Below, one piece after another: positions 1-9,506 of a stretch of DNA of 49,265 nucleotides. Below the pieces are notes generated by a model. The model searched no databases, was not told where the DNA came from, and saw only the letters and a program-made list of their open reading frames with translations. The DNA lies in NCBI RefSeq assembly GCF_014222285.1, contig NZ_JACKZS010000035.1:1-49265 (forward strand), written 5' to 3'. The stretch is from Nostoc sp. UCD121 (GTDB taxonomy: Bacteria > Cyanobacteriota > Cyanobacteriia > Cyanobacteriales > Nostocaceae). The position numbers were made by a program, and so were the translations under genes. Within the stretch, counting starts at the first letter, position 1. Every line of letters begins with the position of its first letter.

Positions 1-2
1 TT

Positions 3-155
3 TTTGTTCTCGTAAGCCACACGCGAACAAATTATGATTTATTCCACTATCTATTTTCCCTTAACCGAGCAGTATTGAGATTGGCGGTTGTTTTTTCACC
101 AGCCGCAGCGTACTTTATTCACTTTGGTGGCGGTATTTGGGGCGTTGGTGATTGA
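3..155 (+). CDS. Possible C-terminal end of a gene entering from the left
   Basis: Frame 3 is open from the window edge to a TGA at 153-155, giving about 50 residues with a plausible composition (aromatic and hydrophobic, ending in FGGGIWGVGD). No start codon is visible because the gene would begin outside the window. I do not recognise the family. Against it: bases 61-79 resemble the end of a dispersed palindromic element found at 39589-39724, so part of the frame may be repeat DNA, and 50 open codons can arise by chance. If real, it would be the upstream neighbour of the polysaccharide operon. Confidence 0.25.
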   Translation, partial: FVLVSHTRTNYDLFHYLFSLNRAVLRLAVVFSPAAAYFIHFGGGIWGVGD

Positions 156-389
156 GAGGATTTTTTTAACGAACCGCAAAGTACGCAAAGTACGCGAAGG
201 AATAAATGCTTAACTATAGGGCAATACGGTTCAGTTAAGGCTAAAACTCTTGGTCAAATTCAATTTTTTTTACGAACCACAGAGACGCAAAGGGCACAGA
301 GAGAAGAAAGAAATGCTTAACTGAACTATTACGAATTACGAATTACGAACTTGTACTGAGCGAAGTCGAAGTATTACGAACTACGAATT
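156..389. repeat. Repeat-rich spacer before the polysaccharide operon
   Basis: No gene is visible. The stretch holds a GAACCACAGAGACGCAAAGG-type repeat (about 275-302, related to one at 47051-47071), a half copy of the CAATACGGTTCAGTTAAG element end (about 223-240), and heptameric ACGAATT-type short tandem repeats that run up to the start codon at 390. Such repeats are common between genes in Nostoc-like genomes. No convincing promoter could be picked out. Confidence 0.6.
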
Positions 390-1421
390 ATGAATCTGTC
401 TATAATTATTCCTGTTTACAATTCTGAAGACTCTGTTGCCAAAACGCTGCAATCTGTTGTCGCGCAAACATATCATGACTTTGAAATTATCATTGTTGAT
501 GATGGTTCTATAGATAAAAGTATTGATATCTGCAAGCAATTCCATGATTCTCGAATTAAGATTGTCCACCAGAGGAATCGAGGATTAGCGGGGGCGAGAA
601 ATACGGGAATTCGCCACGCGGTAGGTGAATATTTAGCCTTTGTTGATGGCGATGACCTTTGGCTACCGGAGAAGTTAGAAAAACATTTGCAGCATTTTGA
701 GCGATCGCCAGAAGTCGGGGTGAGTTTTTCTCGTTCTAGTCTGATTGATGACCAAGGTAAGCCTCTAGGAATTTATCAGATGCCCAAATTGACGGACATT
801 ACACCAGAATATTTGTTCTGTCGCAATCCCATCAGTAATGGTTCATCGGTGGTGATTCGTCGGGCTGTTTTGCAAGCTATCAAGTTTCAAGACAATCTTT
901 ATGGGGAAGTAGAAGATTTTTACTTTGATGACAGCTTTCGTCAATCTGAAGATATTGAGTGTTGGCTGCGGATTGCTCTGCAAACTAATTGGAAAATAGC
1001 AGGCATACCCGAAGCCCTCACCCTCTATCGCGTCAATATGGGAGGTTTATCGGCGAATATTCTCAAACAGTATGAATCTTGGGAGCGGATTCTGGTGAAA
1101 ACCCAAGTCTATAATCCTGAGTTTGTGGAACTATGGGGCAATAAGGCTAGAGCCTATCAACTACGATATTTAGCTCGTCGGGCGACAAGAGGGCGATCGC
1201 CAGAAATTGCCGTTAGCCTATTGCACAAAGCTGTAAAAACCTATTGGCGGATTTTTTTAGAAGAACCTCATCGCACTTTCATCTCTTTCATCGCGGCATA
1301 TCTGCTGTGGGTTCTGCCGCAATTTGCATACCAAAAGTTAGAGAAACTGATAATGCAAATAACCGGGACAAGTCAAAAACGACGTATCCAACAAGAACAA
1401 ATAGCCAACCAATCAATGTAA
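390..1421 (+). CDS. Family 2 glycosyltransferase
   Basis: Predicted inverting glycosyltransferase that adds a sugar to a growing cell-surface polysaccharide at the cytoplasmic face of the membrane. The N-terminal half is a GT-A fold: the opening strand IIIPVYNSED at 5-14, the nucleotide-binding VDDGS at 36-40, and a DGDD metal-binding motif at 86-89. A hydrophobic, aromatic stretch near 290-320 may sit on the membrane. At 343 residues it has normal family length. The ATG at 390 directly follows short tandem repeats and no Shine-Dalgarno is evident. It is the first clear gene of a same-strand run to 4304, 12 bp before a PssD-like gene. The sugar specificity cannot be read from the sequence. 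Confidence 0.9.
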   Translation: MNLSIIIPVYNSEDSVAKTLQSVVAQTYHDFEIIIVDDGSIDKSIDICKQFHDSRIKIVHQRNRGLAGARNTGIRHAVGEYLAFVDGDDLWLPEKLEKHLQHFERSPEVGVSFSRSSLIDDQGKPLGIYQMPKLTDITPEYLFCRNPISNGSSVVIRRAVLQAIKFQDNLYGEVEDFYFDDSFRQSEDIECWLRIALQTNWKIAGIPEALTLYRVNMGGLSANILKQYESWERILVKTQVYNPEFVELWGNKARAYQLRYLARRATRGRSPEIAVSLLHKAVKTYWRIFLEEPHRTFISFIAAYLLWVLPQFAYQKLEKLIMQITGTSQKRRIQQEQIANQSM

Positions 1422-1433
1422 AGGAAATTATCT

Positions 1434-1889
1434 ATGAAAGTTTTACTGGTTTGCTCCTCTGGCGGGCATTTTAAAGGACTCCAACAATTGCATCCTTTTT
1501 GGGAAAATCATGAACGAGTTTGGGTCACTTTTCGGACTGCTACGACAGAAGCTGCTTTAACTGGAGAAATGGTTTATTGGGCCCATAGTCCCACAAATCG
1601 AAATCTTCCCAATTTATTTAAAAATTTGCTTTTAGCTTTTCAGGTAATCCGTAAAACCCGGCCACAGCTAATTTTATCTACGGGTGCTGGTGTTGCTGTT
1701 CCATTTTTAATTATGGGGAAAATCTTCGGTAGTCAAACAGCATTTCTAGAATCGGTGACTCGGATTCATACTTTGAGTTTATCTGCAAAGTTAGTGTTGC
1801 CTTTTTTGAGTGTTTTATATGTGCAGTGGCCGCAACTGCAAGCCCATTATCCAAAAGCCGAACTGATCATTCCCCAAGAAAGTTTATGA
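1434..1889 (+). CDS. PssD/Alg14-like glycosyltransferase subunit
   Basis: Membrane-anchoring, acceptor-binding half of a split GT-B glycosyltransferase, as in yeast Alg14 and bacterial PssD/EpsE. The 151-residue protein starts with MKVLLVCSSGGHFKGL, which carries the family's SGGH signature (residues 9-12). It continues with a glycine-rich STGAGVAVPF segment and the FLESVTRIHTLSLSAKL region typical of Alg14 relatives. The ATG at 1434 is preceded by AAGGAA. Its TGA stop shares bases with the ATG of the next gene (ATGA at 1886-1889), so the two subunits are translationally coupled, as expected for partners in one enzyme. The pair probably transfers a hexuronic acid or hexose to a lipid-linked saccharide; the exact donor is inference. 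Confidence 0.87.
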   Translation: MKVLLVCSSGGHFKGLQQLHPFWENHERVWVTFRTATTEAALTGEMVYWAHSPTNRNLPNLFKNLLLAFQVIRKTRPQLILSTGAGVAVPFLIMGKIFGSQTAFLESVTRIHTLSLSAKLVLPFLSVLYVQWPQLQAHYPKAELIIPQESL

Positions 1890-2395
1890 TTTTAGTCACA
1901 GTTGGTACAGAACAATATTCCTTTAATCGCCTCATGTCTTGGATTGAGGTATTGCTAGAAACTGAATTAATTCAAGAAGAAATAATTGTGCAGTATGGTA
2001 ACTCGACAATTTTGCCTGCTGGCGCTAGAGTTTATCGTTTCCTCAAAGAAGAGAAATTTCAGGAGTTGATTCATCAAGCGCGAATTGTCATTGCACATTG
2101 CGGAGAAGGGACTTTATTACTGCTGGATTCTCTAGATAAACCTTATATTTTGGTGTCTCGTAGCCAAAGATATCAAGAACACGTTGACGATCATCAAGTA
2201 GAACTTGCTTTAGCACTATCACAGATAAATGTTCCTATTGCTTGGTCGCCTGCTGATTTGGTGCGATTTATTAATGACCCTAGAAAAGTCTCGCTTGCAG
2301 ATGTTTCCCATGCTTCAGCGATCGCTCTTTGCCAAAGTCTAAAATCCCGTTTTGATCCAACTCTTGAAGAATTATCACTAGGTATATCCAAATGA
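1886..2395 (+). CDS. PssE/Alg13-like glycosyltransferase subunit
   Basis: Catalytic, nucleotide-sugar-binding half of the split GT-B enzyme (glycosyltransferase family 28 C-terminal domain). The 169-residue protein begins MILVTVGTEQYSFNRLM. It has the donor-binding AHCGEGTLLLLDSLDKPYI segment and a conserved EHVDDHQVELA helix, as in Alg13 and PssE. The open frame extends back to 1826, but the ATG at 1886 overlaps the previous stop (ATGA) and gives the normal N-terminus, so I chose it. It likely acts as a heteromer with the product of 1434-1889. It overlaps the following STAS-sugar transferase gene by four bases (2392-2395), again suggesting coupled translation. Confidence 0.87.
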   Translation: MILVTVGTEQYSFNRLMSWIEVLLETELIQEEIIVQYGNSTILPAGARVYRFLKEEKFQELIHQARIVIAHCGEGTLLLLDSLDKPYILVSRSQRYQEHVDDHQVELALALSQINVPIAWSPADLVRFINDPRKVSLADVSHASAIALCQSLKSRFDPTLEELSLGISK

Positions 2396-3393
2396 CAAGT
2401 CATAATGCCAAAACTAAAATTTCTCTAGTCATTACTCGGATAAATGGAAAATTGTTAGTGCAGTTACCACCACGATTAACTGTAATTGAGGCTGTTTCTT
2501 TCCGAGAGAATTTTCAACAATGGATAGAAGACCCTAGTTTGAAAGAAATTATCTTCGATTGTGGACAAACCACGATTATCGATAGCAGTGGTGTTGGGTC
2601 ATTGATTAGTAACCATAAATCTGCACAGGCAAAAAACATTCAAATCATCTTTTGGAGTGTCCATCCGCAATTGAAATTAGCTTTTGCCTTAGTAGGTTTA
2701 GAGAAAATATTTAATATCCAACTCAATACCGAGGCAATAGCCCCTACAGCAACTCGCAAACTTGAACAGCGTCCACCTTTAACCCATCCATCGGTGCGAT
2801 CGCCGATGAAACGGGCCATTGATGTTGTCGGGGCGATCGCTGGCTTGGCTGTTACTGGCGTACTCTTTGTACCGATTGCGATCGCAATCAAACTTGATAC
2901 TCCTGGGCCTATACTGTTTAGTCAAACTCGCTGTGGCTGGATGGGGCGAAGGTTTCGCATTTGGAAGTTTCGTTCAATGGTGACAAATGCTGAAGCACTC
3001 AAAGCCACTATTCCTAACAAAGCTTCTGGCGCTTTCTTTAAAAATGATAATGACCCACGAATTACCCGTGTTGGGCGCTTTTTGCGTAAAACCAGCTTAG
3101 ATGAATTTCCGCAATTTTGGAATATTCTTACAGGAGATATGAGTTTGATTGGTACTCGTCCACCAACTCCAAATGAAATGGAACAATATGAAGTTGCAAA
3201 TTGGCAAAGACTGGATGTCAGACCAGGACTAAGTGGCGAATGGCAAGTAAATGGTCGCTCAAAAATCCGTAACTTTGAGGATGTAATCGAACTAGATTTA
3301 CGTTATCAAAAGAACTGGAGTTTACTTTATGATCTAAAGTTAATGTTAAAAACAATTATTGTTGTTTTCAATAAAAATTCAGGGGCAGTCTAA
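2392..3393 (+). CDS. STAS domain fused to polyprenyl-phosphate sugar-phosphate transferase
   Basis: Residues about 10-110 are an anti-anti-sigma-like STAS domain with the phosphorylatable DSSG motif intact at 64-67 (Ser66 aligns with Ser58 of SpoIIAA). Residues about 138-333 are a bacterial sugar transferase: one hydrophobic segment (144-167), the KFRSM motif at 192-196, SLDEFPQFWNIL from 235, and GTRPPTP from 254. That enzyme family loads the first sugar phosphate on undecaprenyl phosphate and so starts repeat-unit synthesis. The usual N-terminal part of such transferases is replaced here by STAS. The next gene, starting directly after the stop, is an RsbW-type kinase, and a PP2C phosphatase lies nearby. 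I infer that phosphorylation of the STAS domain controls initiation of polysaccharide synthesis. The domain calls are firm; the control model is not tested. Confidence 0.9.
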   Translation: MTSHNAKTKISLVITRINGKLLVQLPPRLTVIEAVSFRENFQQWIEDPSLKEIIFDCGQTTIIDSSGVGSLISNHKSAQAKNIQIIFWSVHPQLKLAFALVGLEKIFNIQLNTEAIAPTATRKLEQRPPLTHPSVRSPMKRAIDVVGAIAGLAVTGVLFVPIAIAIKLDTPGPILFSQTRCGWMGRRFRIWKFRSMVTNAEALKATIPNKASGAFFKNDNDPRITRVGRFLRKTSLDEFPQFWNILTGDMSLIGTRPPTPNEMEQYEVANWQRLDVRPGLSGEWQVNGRSKIRNFEDVIELDLRYQKNWSLLYDLKLMLKTIIVVFNKNSGAV

Positions 3394-3864
3394 ATGTCAC
3401 TGCAAACAGATTCATTGAGCTATAATTCTACGCTGCATATTGCCAGCGATTTAGATGCAATGGCAACAGTAGTAGAATGGTTTGATCAATTCAACTGTCC
3501 ACAACTACCTTATCAAGTGTGGATAGAAGGTCAAACTGCATTGATTGAGGGTTTTACAAATGTAGTTCGTCATGCTCATAGCCAACTGAATCCAGAAACA
3601 CCTATTCAGTTAACAGCGACAATTTTCTCTGAATATTTTCAGATTTCTATCTGGGATCAAGGTGCTATTTTCGATTTGGAAGCAGAATTAGATAAGCTCA
3701 ATCAAAAAACGAGCAATTGTAATTTCAACCCTTTGGCTCATGAAGCCCATTGGGGCTGTATTTTTCTATTGAAGCTTAGAAAAGACTACGGTTGGAATGT
3801 TAGTTATACTCGTAAAGCAGGCGAGAGAAACTGCTTATTACTTAAGAAAAAGATAACTTACTAA
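3394..3864 (+). CDS. RsbW/SpoIIAB-type serine kinase (anti-sigma-like ATPase)
   Basis: A 156-residue HATPase_c protein of the partner-switching type. The N-box is clear: Glu52, Asn56 and His60 in EGFTNVVRHAH. The G1 region is reduced to WDQG (87-90), and the G2/ATP-lid region reads EAHWGCIFLLKL rather than a standard GRGLF, so its kinase activity may be unusual. Kinases of this family bind unphosphorylated STAS partners and phosphorylate the serine in DSSG. The start codon follows the TAA of the STAS-sugar transferase gene with no spacer, and another STAS gene follows at 3975, so both substrates are neighbours. It resembles the kinases of the cyanobacterial IcfG and Hmp partner-switching sets. 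No sigma factor is encoded nearby. Confidence 0.82.
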   Translation: MSLQTDSLSYNSTLHIASDLDAMATVVEWFDQFNCPQLPYQVWIEGQTALIEGFTNVVRHAHSQLNPETPIQLTATIFSEYFQISIWDQGAIFDLEAELDKLNQKTSNCNFNPLAHEAHWGCIFLLKLRKDYGWNVSYTRKAGERNCLLLKKKITY

Positions 3865-3974
3865 GTAGTAATTTTACTCATGAATATGGGGTATAACTTC
3901 TTGAAAGTTTACATCTTTTCATGTACCCAATTCTTTATTTACTTATCTCAGCAATAGGATTTTTAACAAAGATC

Positions 3975-4304
3975 ATGAATCATCAAGTAAAAGTTATTCA
4001 ACCCTGTGGAATTTTTGATGGAAGAAAAGGTAGACAAATTAATGAAGAAATAAGCAAATTGATTGAATCAGGTATTCAAACCTTTTTGATTGATTTTCAA
4101 TCTATTAAGTTTATGGATAGTTCTGGATTTGGTACTCTACTTTTAACATTAAGAGTAGTACAAGAAAAACAAAGTAGACTGGTAATTTGTTCAATCAATG
4201 AGCAGATTACAATGATTTTAGATATTAGTAATACAATAAAAATATTTGAAGTTTTTCCAGATCAAGAATCATTCATCAATAAAGTTACTCAATGCCAAAG
4301 CTAA
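3975..4304 (+). CDS. Stand-alone STAS (anti-anti-sigma-like) protein
   Basis: A 109-residue STAS-domain protein of SpoIIAA/RsbV type, the switchable partner of the kinase at 3394-3864. The motif MDSSGFG at 47-53 keeps the phosphorylatable serine (Ser50). The frame is open from 3921, but a start there adds a hydrophobic 18-residue leader not usual for the family. The ATG at 3975 gives the normal length, though neither start has a strong Shine-Dalgarno. The gene ends 20 bases inside the 3' end of the convergent phosphatase gene (4285-5469). In known systems the unphosphorylated form sequesters the kinase and the PP2C enzyme regenerates it. Its partners here could be the kinase, the STAS-fused transferase route, or both. 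Confidence 0.85.
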   Translation: MNHQVKVIQPCGIFDGRKGRQINEEISKLIESGIQTFLIDFQSIKFMDSSGFGTLLLTLRVVQEKQSRLVICSINEQITMILDISNTIKIFEVFPDQESFINKVTQCQS

Positions 4305-5469
4305 TTTCTAGTAAGGAGCAGTCATCGGTAAAAATTTTGCTGCCTGTGACATTTTTGATTTTCTCTAAAATAGAGTCTAAATCAGTTTGAGATGACTGAT
4401 TACATCCAGTCAGTAAATTGATAAAGCTGTTTAAATCCCACAGACTACCATCAGACTTTTCAACTTCAAAAACTCCATCACTAAAAACATACAGCTTGCT
4501 ACCAGCTTCAATATCACATATCTCATTATAATATTCGTTTGTGGCATATACCCCAATGGGTAAGCTGCGGGTAATTAATTGTTTTACCTGTAACTCAGAG
4601 TCAGTTGCAAGCGACAATAATAAAGCGGGAGGATGTCCAGCACTAGCGTAAGTTAGCTGGGAAGATTTTCGGTTAAAAACTCCATACCAGATAGTAAAGT
4701 ACTGATAATTTTGTTGCTCCATTTTAAATACATTATTTAAGCTTTGGAAAACTTCAGATGGATTATAGAGACTAGCTTGGGGGAGAGATTGTGATCGCAA
4801 TAGATTATGTATTGAAATTGAAGGTAGAGCCGCGGCCAATCCATGACCGGAGACATCAAGCAGGTAAATTACTAAATTATCTTCATCTAGCCAATAGTAA
4901 TCAAAACAATCACCACCCAATTGGTGGCAGGGTAAGAACCGGGAATTGATTGTAACTAATCCTGATATTGGTTTGGGAAGAATAGATTTTACATAATCCG
5001 CAGCTTCATTTAGCTCTGTTTCTAAAAGGTGTTTTTGAATCTGTAAATCTTGAGCTAATTTTTGAAGTTCTTGATTCATCTGATATAATCTTAATCCCGC
5101 TCGCACCCGTGCTTTTAACTCATTAACCTCAATAGGTTTGCTCAAGAAATCATCTGCACCTGTATCTAAACCTTCAACTCGATCTTCCACAGCCTTCCGT
5201 GAGGTTAGCAGGATAAAAAATGTTGTTGATAGAGATGGTTCAGATTTAATTTTGCGGCATACCTCTAAGCCATCCATTTCATCCATTTGCCAATCAGAAA
5301 TGATCATCGCCGGATGGTACTTATAAGCTTGTTCTAATCCTTGTGCCCCACTTGATGCAAGAATTACTTCATATCCCTGAGCTTGAAGAGTCTGTTTTAA
5401 AACTAGTTGGATAATGCGATCATCATCAATTACTAAAATTTTTACTTGGGAATTAGATATTTGAGCCAT
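4285..5469 (-). CDS. Response regulator with PP2C (SpoIIE/RsbU-type) phosphatase output
   Basis: Serine phosphatase expected to dephosphorylate STAS proteins. Residues 9-122 form a receiver with the acidic cluster DDD (15-17), phospho-acceptor Asp59 in ISDWQMDEMDG and Lys111 in LSKPI. A coiled-coil linker covers about 128-160. The PP2C domain covers about 175-392, with metal ligands in GGDCFD (185-190), LLDVSGHG (203-210), FSDG and TDDCSLLE near the end. Input should come from a histidine kinase, possibly the large one immediately downstream on the same strand (5619-9506), but that link is only positional. The 3' end overlaps the convergent STAS gene by 20 bp, so transcripts of the antagonists would be antisense to each other there. 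Confidence 0.9.
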   Translation of the reverse strand: MAQISNSQVKILVIDDDRIIQLVLKQTLQAQGYEVILASSGAQGLEQAYKYHPAMIISDWQMDEMDGLEVCRKIKSEPSLSTTFFILLTSRKAVEDRVEGLDTGADDFLSKPIEVNELKARVRAGLRLYQMNQELQKLAQDLQIQKHLLETELNEAADYVKSILPKPISGLVTINSRFLPCHQLGGDCFDYYWLDEDNLVIYLLDVSGHGLAAALPSISIHNLLRSQSLPQASLYNPSEVFQSLNNVFKMEQQNYQYFTIWYGVFNRKSSQLTYASAGHPPALLLSLATDSELQVKQLITRSLPIGVYATNEYYNEICDIEAGSKLYVFSDGVFEVEKSDGSLWDLNSFINLLTGCNQSSQTDLDSILEKIKNVTGSKIFTDDCSLLEISFGIE

Positions 5470-5512
5470 ATTTTATAGAGATTAATGGTCTGTTAACCCA
5501 ACTTGATTTCCC

Positions 5513-5590
5513 GTAGGGGCAATTGATGTAACTAGAAAGCGTCTACTCTACGAGTTCTCCAACAGAGTAACCGAAGGGTATTGTCCCTAC
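5513..5590. repeat. Palindromic spacer repeat
   Basis: GTAGGGGCAAT at 5513-5523 is matched in inverted orientation by ATTGTCCCTAC at 5580-5590, leaving a loop of about 56 bases. Such GTAGGGGCA repeats are common short interspersed palindromes in Nostoc-like genomes. The element fills most of the spacer between the two minus-strand signalling genes. Confidence 0.5.
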
Positions 5591-5618
5591 ATTTCGTACT
5601 TGCTGCATAAACCCAACT

Positions 5619-8600
5619 TTAAGAAGAATAAAGGCTTTGAAGAGCCGTAATAACATTTTTATATTCACTCTCTAGATGATTAATCAGCCCAGAGATTTGA
5701 TCCAATGGTTGAGTTATAGCAGCATTTTCTAGGGTTTCACAGATATTGCCCAGCTTAACAGCACCAATACTAACACTGGGCGATCGCAGAGCATGAGCAG
5801 CTTTTTGCAACTTTGCTCGGTCTTCAGCAGCAATAGCCTCTTTAATTGTCTGTATTCTAATAGGAGTATCTTCTAAGTAAATTTGGATCAGTTCAGCAAC
5901 TAGCTGCTCACCATCGTTGCCTCCTATGTTTTGTAGTTCTTGCAGAAGACGTTGGTCAATTGCCTCTTGTAGATAGGGATTTGAGGATTTAGAGAGTAAT
6001 GCAGACTCAGATAAATCAATCAGATCGGGAGACTCTGAATCTTGACATTGCTGAATATCAAACTTTTTCAGAACCGCTTCGAGCGCTTCAATGCGAATCG
6101 GCTTACTAATATAATCATCCATCCCTACCCTTAAGCACTCCTGACGATCTTCCAGGCGAGCATGAGCAGTCATGGCAGTTATCCAGGGTTGAGCATCAGG
6201 AGAGAATTCTTGACGAATCCGAATAGTTGTTTCCCAGCCATCCATTTCCGGCATTTGGATGTCCATAAACACAATATCGTAGCGTTGCCGTTGCAAGGCT
6301 TCTAGAGCTTCACACCCATTATTAGCCACATCCGCCCGAAAACCCAACCGTTGCAGCATCTTGAGAGCAATTTTCTGGTTTACCAACACATCCTCAACTA
6401 AGAGAATCTTGAGTGGCAAAGTTTGGGCAAGCTGGACATCAATTGTTGGGAGATTTGCTGTAGGCAAGCGGGAATAAGAAGCAATGCTAATTTTAGAATC
6501 AACTCGTTGGGTAGACCAACTACCACGCACAATTTCTAAGAGTGTATTGTGTAACTGGTACTGTCGCACAGGTTTATGCAAAAAGGCAGTAAACTCAGAG
6601 GCTACCTGCCTTACCTCCAAAGTTTGCTTGCCTTTAAAACTCAACATCACCAAAGGTAAATCTTGCCGTTTTGGTATAGCCCGGATTTGAGCCGTCAGAT
6701 CGAGGATATTCAGATGGGGGCTATCGATATCCAATATAATTAGGTCAAAGGGATATCGTTGTATTAAGCACGGGACAACAGCACTCAATTCTATAGGTTG
6801 GACATTTATTCCCCAACTCTCAAGTTTCCAGGTTAAGCATTTTCTCAAACTGACATTATCTACTGCCAAGAGTAATCTTTTACCGACAAGCTCTGGATAA
6901 ATACTCAAAGAATTATCAATGGTAGAAGGATCGACTTGTAGCATTAGTGTGAAATAGAAGGTAGAACCAACAGTTTCACTTTCGACCCACATTCTCCCCC
7001 CCATAATTTCGCTCAGACGCTTGCTGATCGCTAATCCTAAGCCAGTACCGCCATAACGCCGAGTCATTGAGGCATCGATCTGGCTAAAGGGCTTAAACAG
7101 TCTATCTAGGCGATCGCTAGGTATACCAATACCTGTATCGCTGACTGCAAACAGAAATTCGTAATATACGTGATCGGCAGTTGTGGCTTCCGGCTTGAGA
7201 ACTTGCTGCTGTACAGTGATTGTGACAACGACTTCTCCAACATTGGTGAACTTAACAGCATTGCTCACTAAATTCCAGAGAATCTGGCGCAAGCGGGTAA
7301 TATCACCAATGATCAGAGTTGGTGTATGTGGTTGTAATTCATACATCAGTTCGATGCTTTTCAAAGCTGCTTGCGGAGCGAGCAAATCTAGGGCTTCTTC
7401 CACACAAACTTGCAAGTCAAAAGGTTGTTCTTCTAACTCTAAATTGCCAGACTCAATCTTAGAAAAGTCGAGAATATCATTGATAATAGTCAATAAGGCA
7501 TCGCCACTGTTACGGATAGTCTCTACATAATCGAGTTGCTCTGGTTTAAGAGGAGTATCTAAAAGTAATCCAGTCATGCCGATGACCGCATTCATCGGAG
7601 TACGAATTTCATGGCTCATGGTGGCGAGGAAATTACTCTTAGCCATATTGGCAGCCTCGGCTGCTTGCTTGGCAAGGTTAAGCTCTTCATTTTGTTGTGC
7701 TAGCAAATCGGCTTGACGGGTTTCTTTAACCAGCAATTGTGCTTGGGTGAGGGCAATACCCATTTGATCTGCTAGGTGCTTGAGGAGATCCATTTCTAAA
7801 TCAGTCCATTGCCTGGGGCGATTGTGCTGATGGAGAATTAATAATCCCCACAAATCTTTCCGCACCAAAATTGGTACGATCAGATTAGCTTTCACTTGAC
7901 ACTGCTCCGTTTGGCAGGGTTTAAATCCTGTTAGTCCTAAATCTGAAATGGTTGTAATCTGTCCGTCACGATACAAATCTAAGTATCGATCCTGAAGACA
8001 AACATCACAGATATCCTTGTTTAAAATTACTGACCATTCCGGGACTACTGCTTCCTGAACAATTTCACCAGAACCATCAGATTTAATTTGGAAAATTAGA
8101 ACGCGATCGGCCTGCAAAAGACGCTGAACTTCCGTTACTGTTGTCTGGAGAATTTTTTCTAGTTGCAAGGACTGACGAATTTCTTCAGTAATTTGTTTGA
8201 GAAGAAGAGCGCGTTGGTACTGCTCCTGTAAAGCTTCTTCTGCCTTTTTGCGTTCGGTAATATCTAAATGAGTCCCGACTATTCTCAAAAATTTTCCTTG
8301 GGAATCACGGTTTACCAACTTACCACGATCCAAAATCCACTTCCATTTTCCTGATTTCGTTAGAAAGCGTGCTTGCACCTCATAGAAAGGTGTTTTACCC
8401 CTGAGGTGAGCTATCAGCCGTTGTTGCATTAACCGTCGGTCTTCTGGATGGATCAACTGATTAGTAATTTTAATATTGTCTTCCAGTTCCTCTGGGTCAT
8501 AACCCAGCATTGTGTACCAGCGTGGGCTACGATAAACTTCTCCAGTTACTAAATTCCAGTCCCAAAGCCCTTCGTCTACTGCATCCAGCGCCAATTTCAA

Positions 8601-9506
8601 CTGCTCTTCACTCGATCTCAGGGCATTTTCTGATTTTTTTCTGAGGGTAATGTCACGATATTTCCACAAATGACCGTAAAATTTCTGATCGACCACAATC
8701 GGTACATAGTCTTGTTCAAAGATTCGCCCATCTTGAAGTTGCCACTCCTGATTGAGAACTATTTGTCCTTGGCTCAATATCTCATCTAAGCGCTGGATAA
8801 ATCGTTCTGGCTCAACAAAAAGTTGTTTACTCATTTGGGATGCTTCTCGACAATCCAATCCATGTAAAACTTCTGGAGCAAGGTTAATACTAAATAGATT
8901 GCAGAATTCTTGATTTGCTAGAACAACGTGTCGGTTCTCATCTTCTAGCAAAATACCAACCTGTAAACTTTCAATCAGCTTTGTCAGTCGAGAAGCCGTA
9001 GTTCTTAATTCTACCCGTTGTTCTGTGAGTTTCGCGGTTAGTTTTTTGGCATCTGCTAAAGCTGAATTCTTAGCTTGTAAGAGAAACAGATAATCTGAAA
9101 CTGAATCATATAGAGGAAAATCATCAATGCTTAGTTCTAGCTTTTTTAGAGCGGTAATATCAGTAATCCAGGGAGAGCCAAGAAATACCACATGATTGTC
9201 GTCCTCTACATACACTATCTGTCCCTTTAGCTGCATATCTTTGTGGTGGGATTGCAGGAGAAAGAGCGATCGCGTCTGTTGACAAATGGCTTCAAAACTA
9301 ACTGGACAGTTGGGGCGATTGATGCGGAAATGTTCTTCTAAGGAACTATTGAGGATGGTAATAGGTTCTAAAATGCGCTGAAGCACTTCACCCGCCTGGA
9401 CAATGTTCATCTCTCGATCTATGACCAGATGGAAGGGAAACAATGCTGCAAATTGGTCAGCACTAAGACTGAATTGCTTTGACCCCATAGCATTATTATT
9501 TGTCAT
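5619..9506 (-). CDS. H-NOX-associated hybrid histidine kinase (HNOBA-PAS-PAS-GAF-HK-REC-REC-HPt)
   Basis: A 1295-residue soluble phosphorelay kinase. Residues about 10-145 match the H-NOX-associated domain ([19 protein letters not shown], 23-41). They are followed by a coiled coil, PAS (175-290), a PAS with C-terminal motif (300-420), GAF (435-595), HisKA with His632 in [10 protein letters not shown], and an HATPase with N-box NLVSNAVKF (745-753), DTGIGIP and GTGLGL. Receiver 1 (877-990) lacks the usual acidic pair but keeps Asp926 and Lys978. Receiver 2 (1032-1145) is complete (Glu1038, Asp1039, Asp1082, Lys1135). An HPt domain ends the protein (His1238 in AAHALRS). The ATG at 9506 overlaps the H-NOX gene by 11 bp; a second ATG at 9488 would avoid overlap, and the frame is open upstream to 9629 inside H-NOX. 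It presumably transduces nitric-oxide binding by H-NOX. Confidence 0.92.
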   Translation of the reverse strand: MTNNNAMGSKQFSLSADQFAALFPFHLVIDREMNIVQAGEVLQRILEPITILNSSLEEHFRINRPNCPVSFEAICQQTRSLFLLQSHHKDMQLKGQIVYVEDDNHVVFLGSPWITDITALKKLELSIDDFPLYDSVSDYLFLLQAKNSALADAKKLTAKLTEQRVELRTTASRLTKLIESLQVGILLEDENRHVVLANQEFCNLFSINLAPEVLHGLDCREASQMSKQLFVEPERFIQRLDEILSQGQIVLNQEWQLQDGRIFEQDYVPIVVDQKFYGHLWKYRDITLRKKSENALRSSEEQLKLALDAVDEGLWDWNLVTGEVYRSPRWYTMLGYDPEELEDNIKITNQLIHPEDRRLMQQRLIAHLRGKTPFYEVQARFLTKSGKWKWILDRGKLVNRDSQGKFLRIVGTHLDITERKKAEEALQEQYQRALLLKQITEEIRQSLQLEKILQTTVTEVQRLLQADRVLIFQIKSDGSGEIVQEAVVPEWSVILNKDICDVCLQDRYLDLYRDGQITTISDLGLTGFKPCQTEQCQVKANLIVPILVRKDLWGLLILHQHNRPRQWTDLEMDLLKHLADQMGIALTQAQLLVKETRQADLLAQQNEELNLAKQAAEAANMAKSNFLATMSHEIRTPMNAVIGMTGLLLDTPLKPEQLDYVETIRNSGDALLTIINDILDFSKIESGNLELEEQPFDLQVCVEEALDLLAPQAALKSIELMYELQPHTPTLIIGDITRLRQILWNLVSNAVKFTNVGEVVVTITVQQQVLKPEATTADHVYYEFLFAVSDTGIGIPSDRLDRLFKPFSQIDASMTRRYGGTGLGLAISKRLSEIMGGRMWVESETVGSTFYFTLMLQVDPSTIDNSLSIYPELVGKRLLLAVDNVSLRKCLTWKLESWGINVQPIELSAVVPCLIQRYPFDLIILDIDSPHLNILDLTAQIRAIPKRQDLPLVMLSFKGKQTLEVRQVASEFTAFLHKPVRQYQLHNTLLEIVRGSWSTQRVDSKISIASYSRLPTANLPTIDVQLAQTLPLKILLVEDVLVNQKIALKMLQRLGFRADVANNGCEALEALQRQRYDIVFMDIQMPEMDGWETTIRIRQEFSPDAQPWITAMTAHARLEDRQECLRVGMDDYISKPIRIEALEAVLKKFDIQQCQDSESPDLIDLSESALLSKSSNPYLQEAIDQRLLQELQNIGGNDGEQLVAELIQIYLEDTPIRIQTIKEAIAAEDRAKLQKAAHALRSPSVSIGAVKLGNICETLENAAITQPLDQISGLINHLESEYKNVITALQSLYSS

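Noticed and set aside
7183..7530. 115-residue plus-strand frame inside the hybrid kinase gene
   Set aside because: Antisense to a highly conserved HATPase region and without family resemblance.
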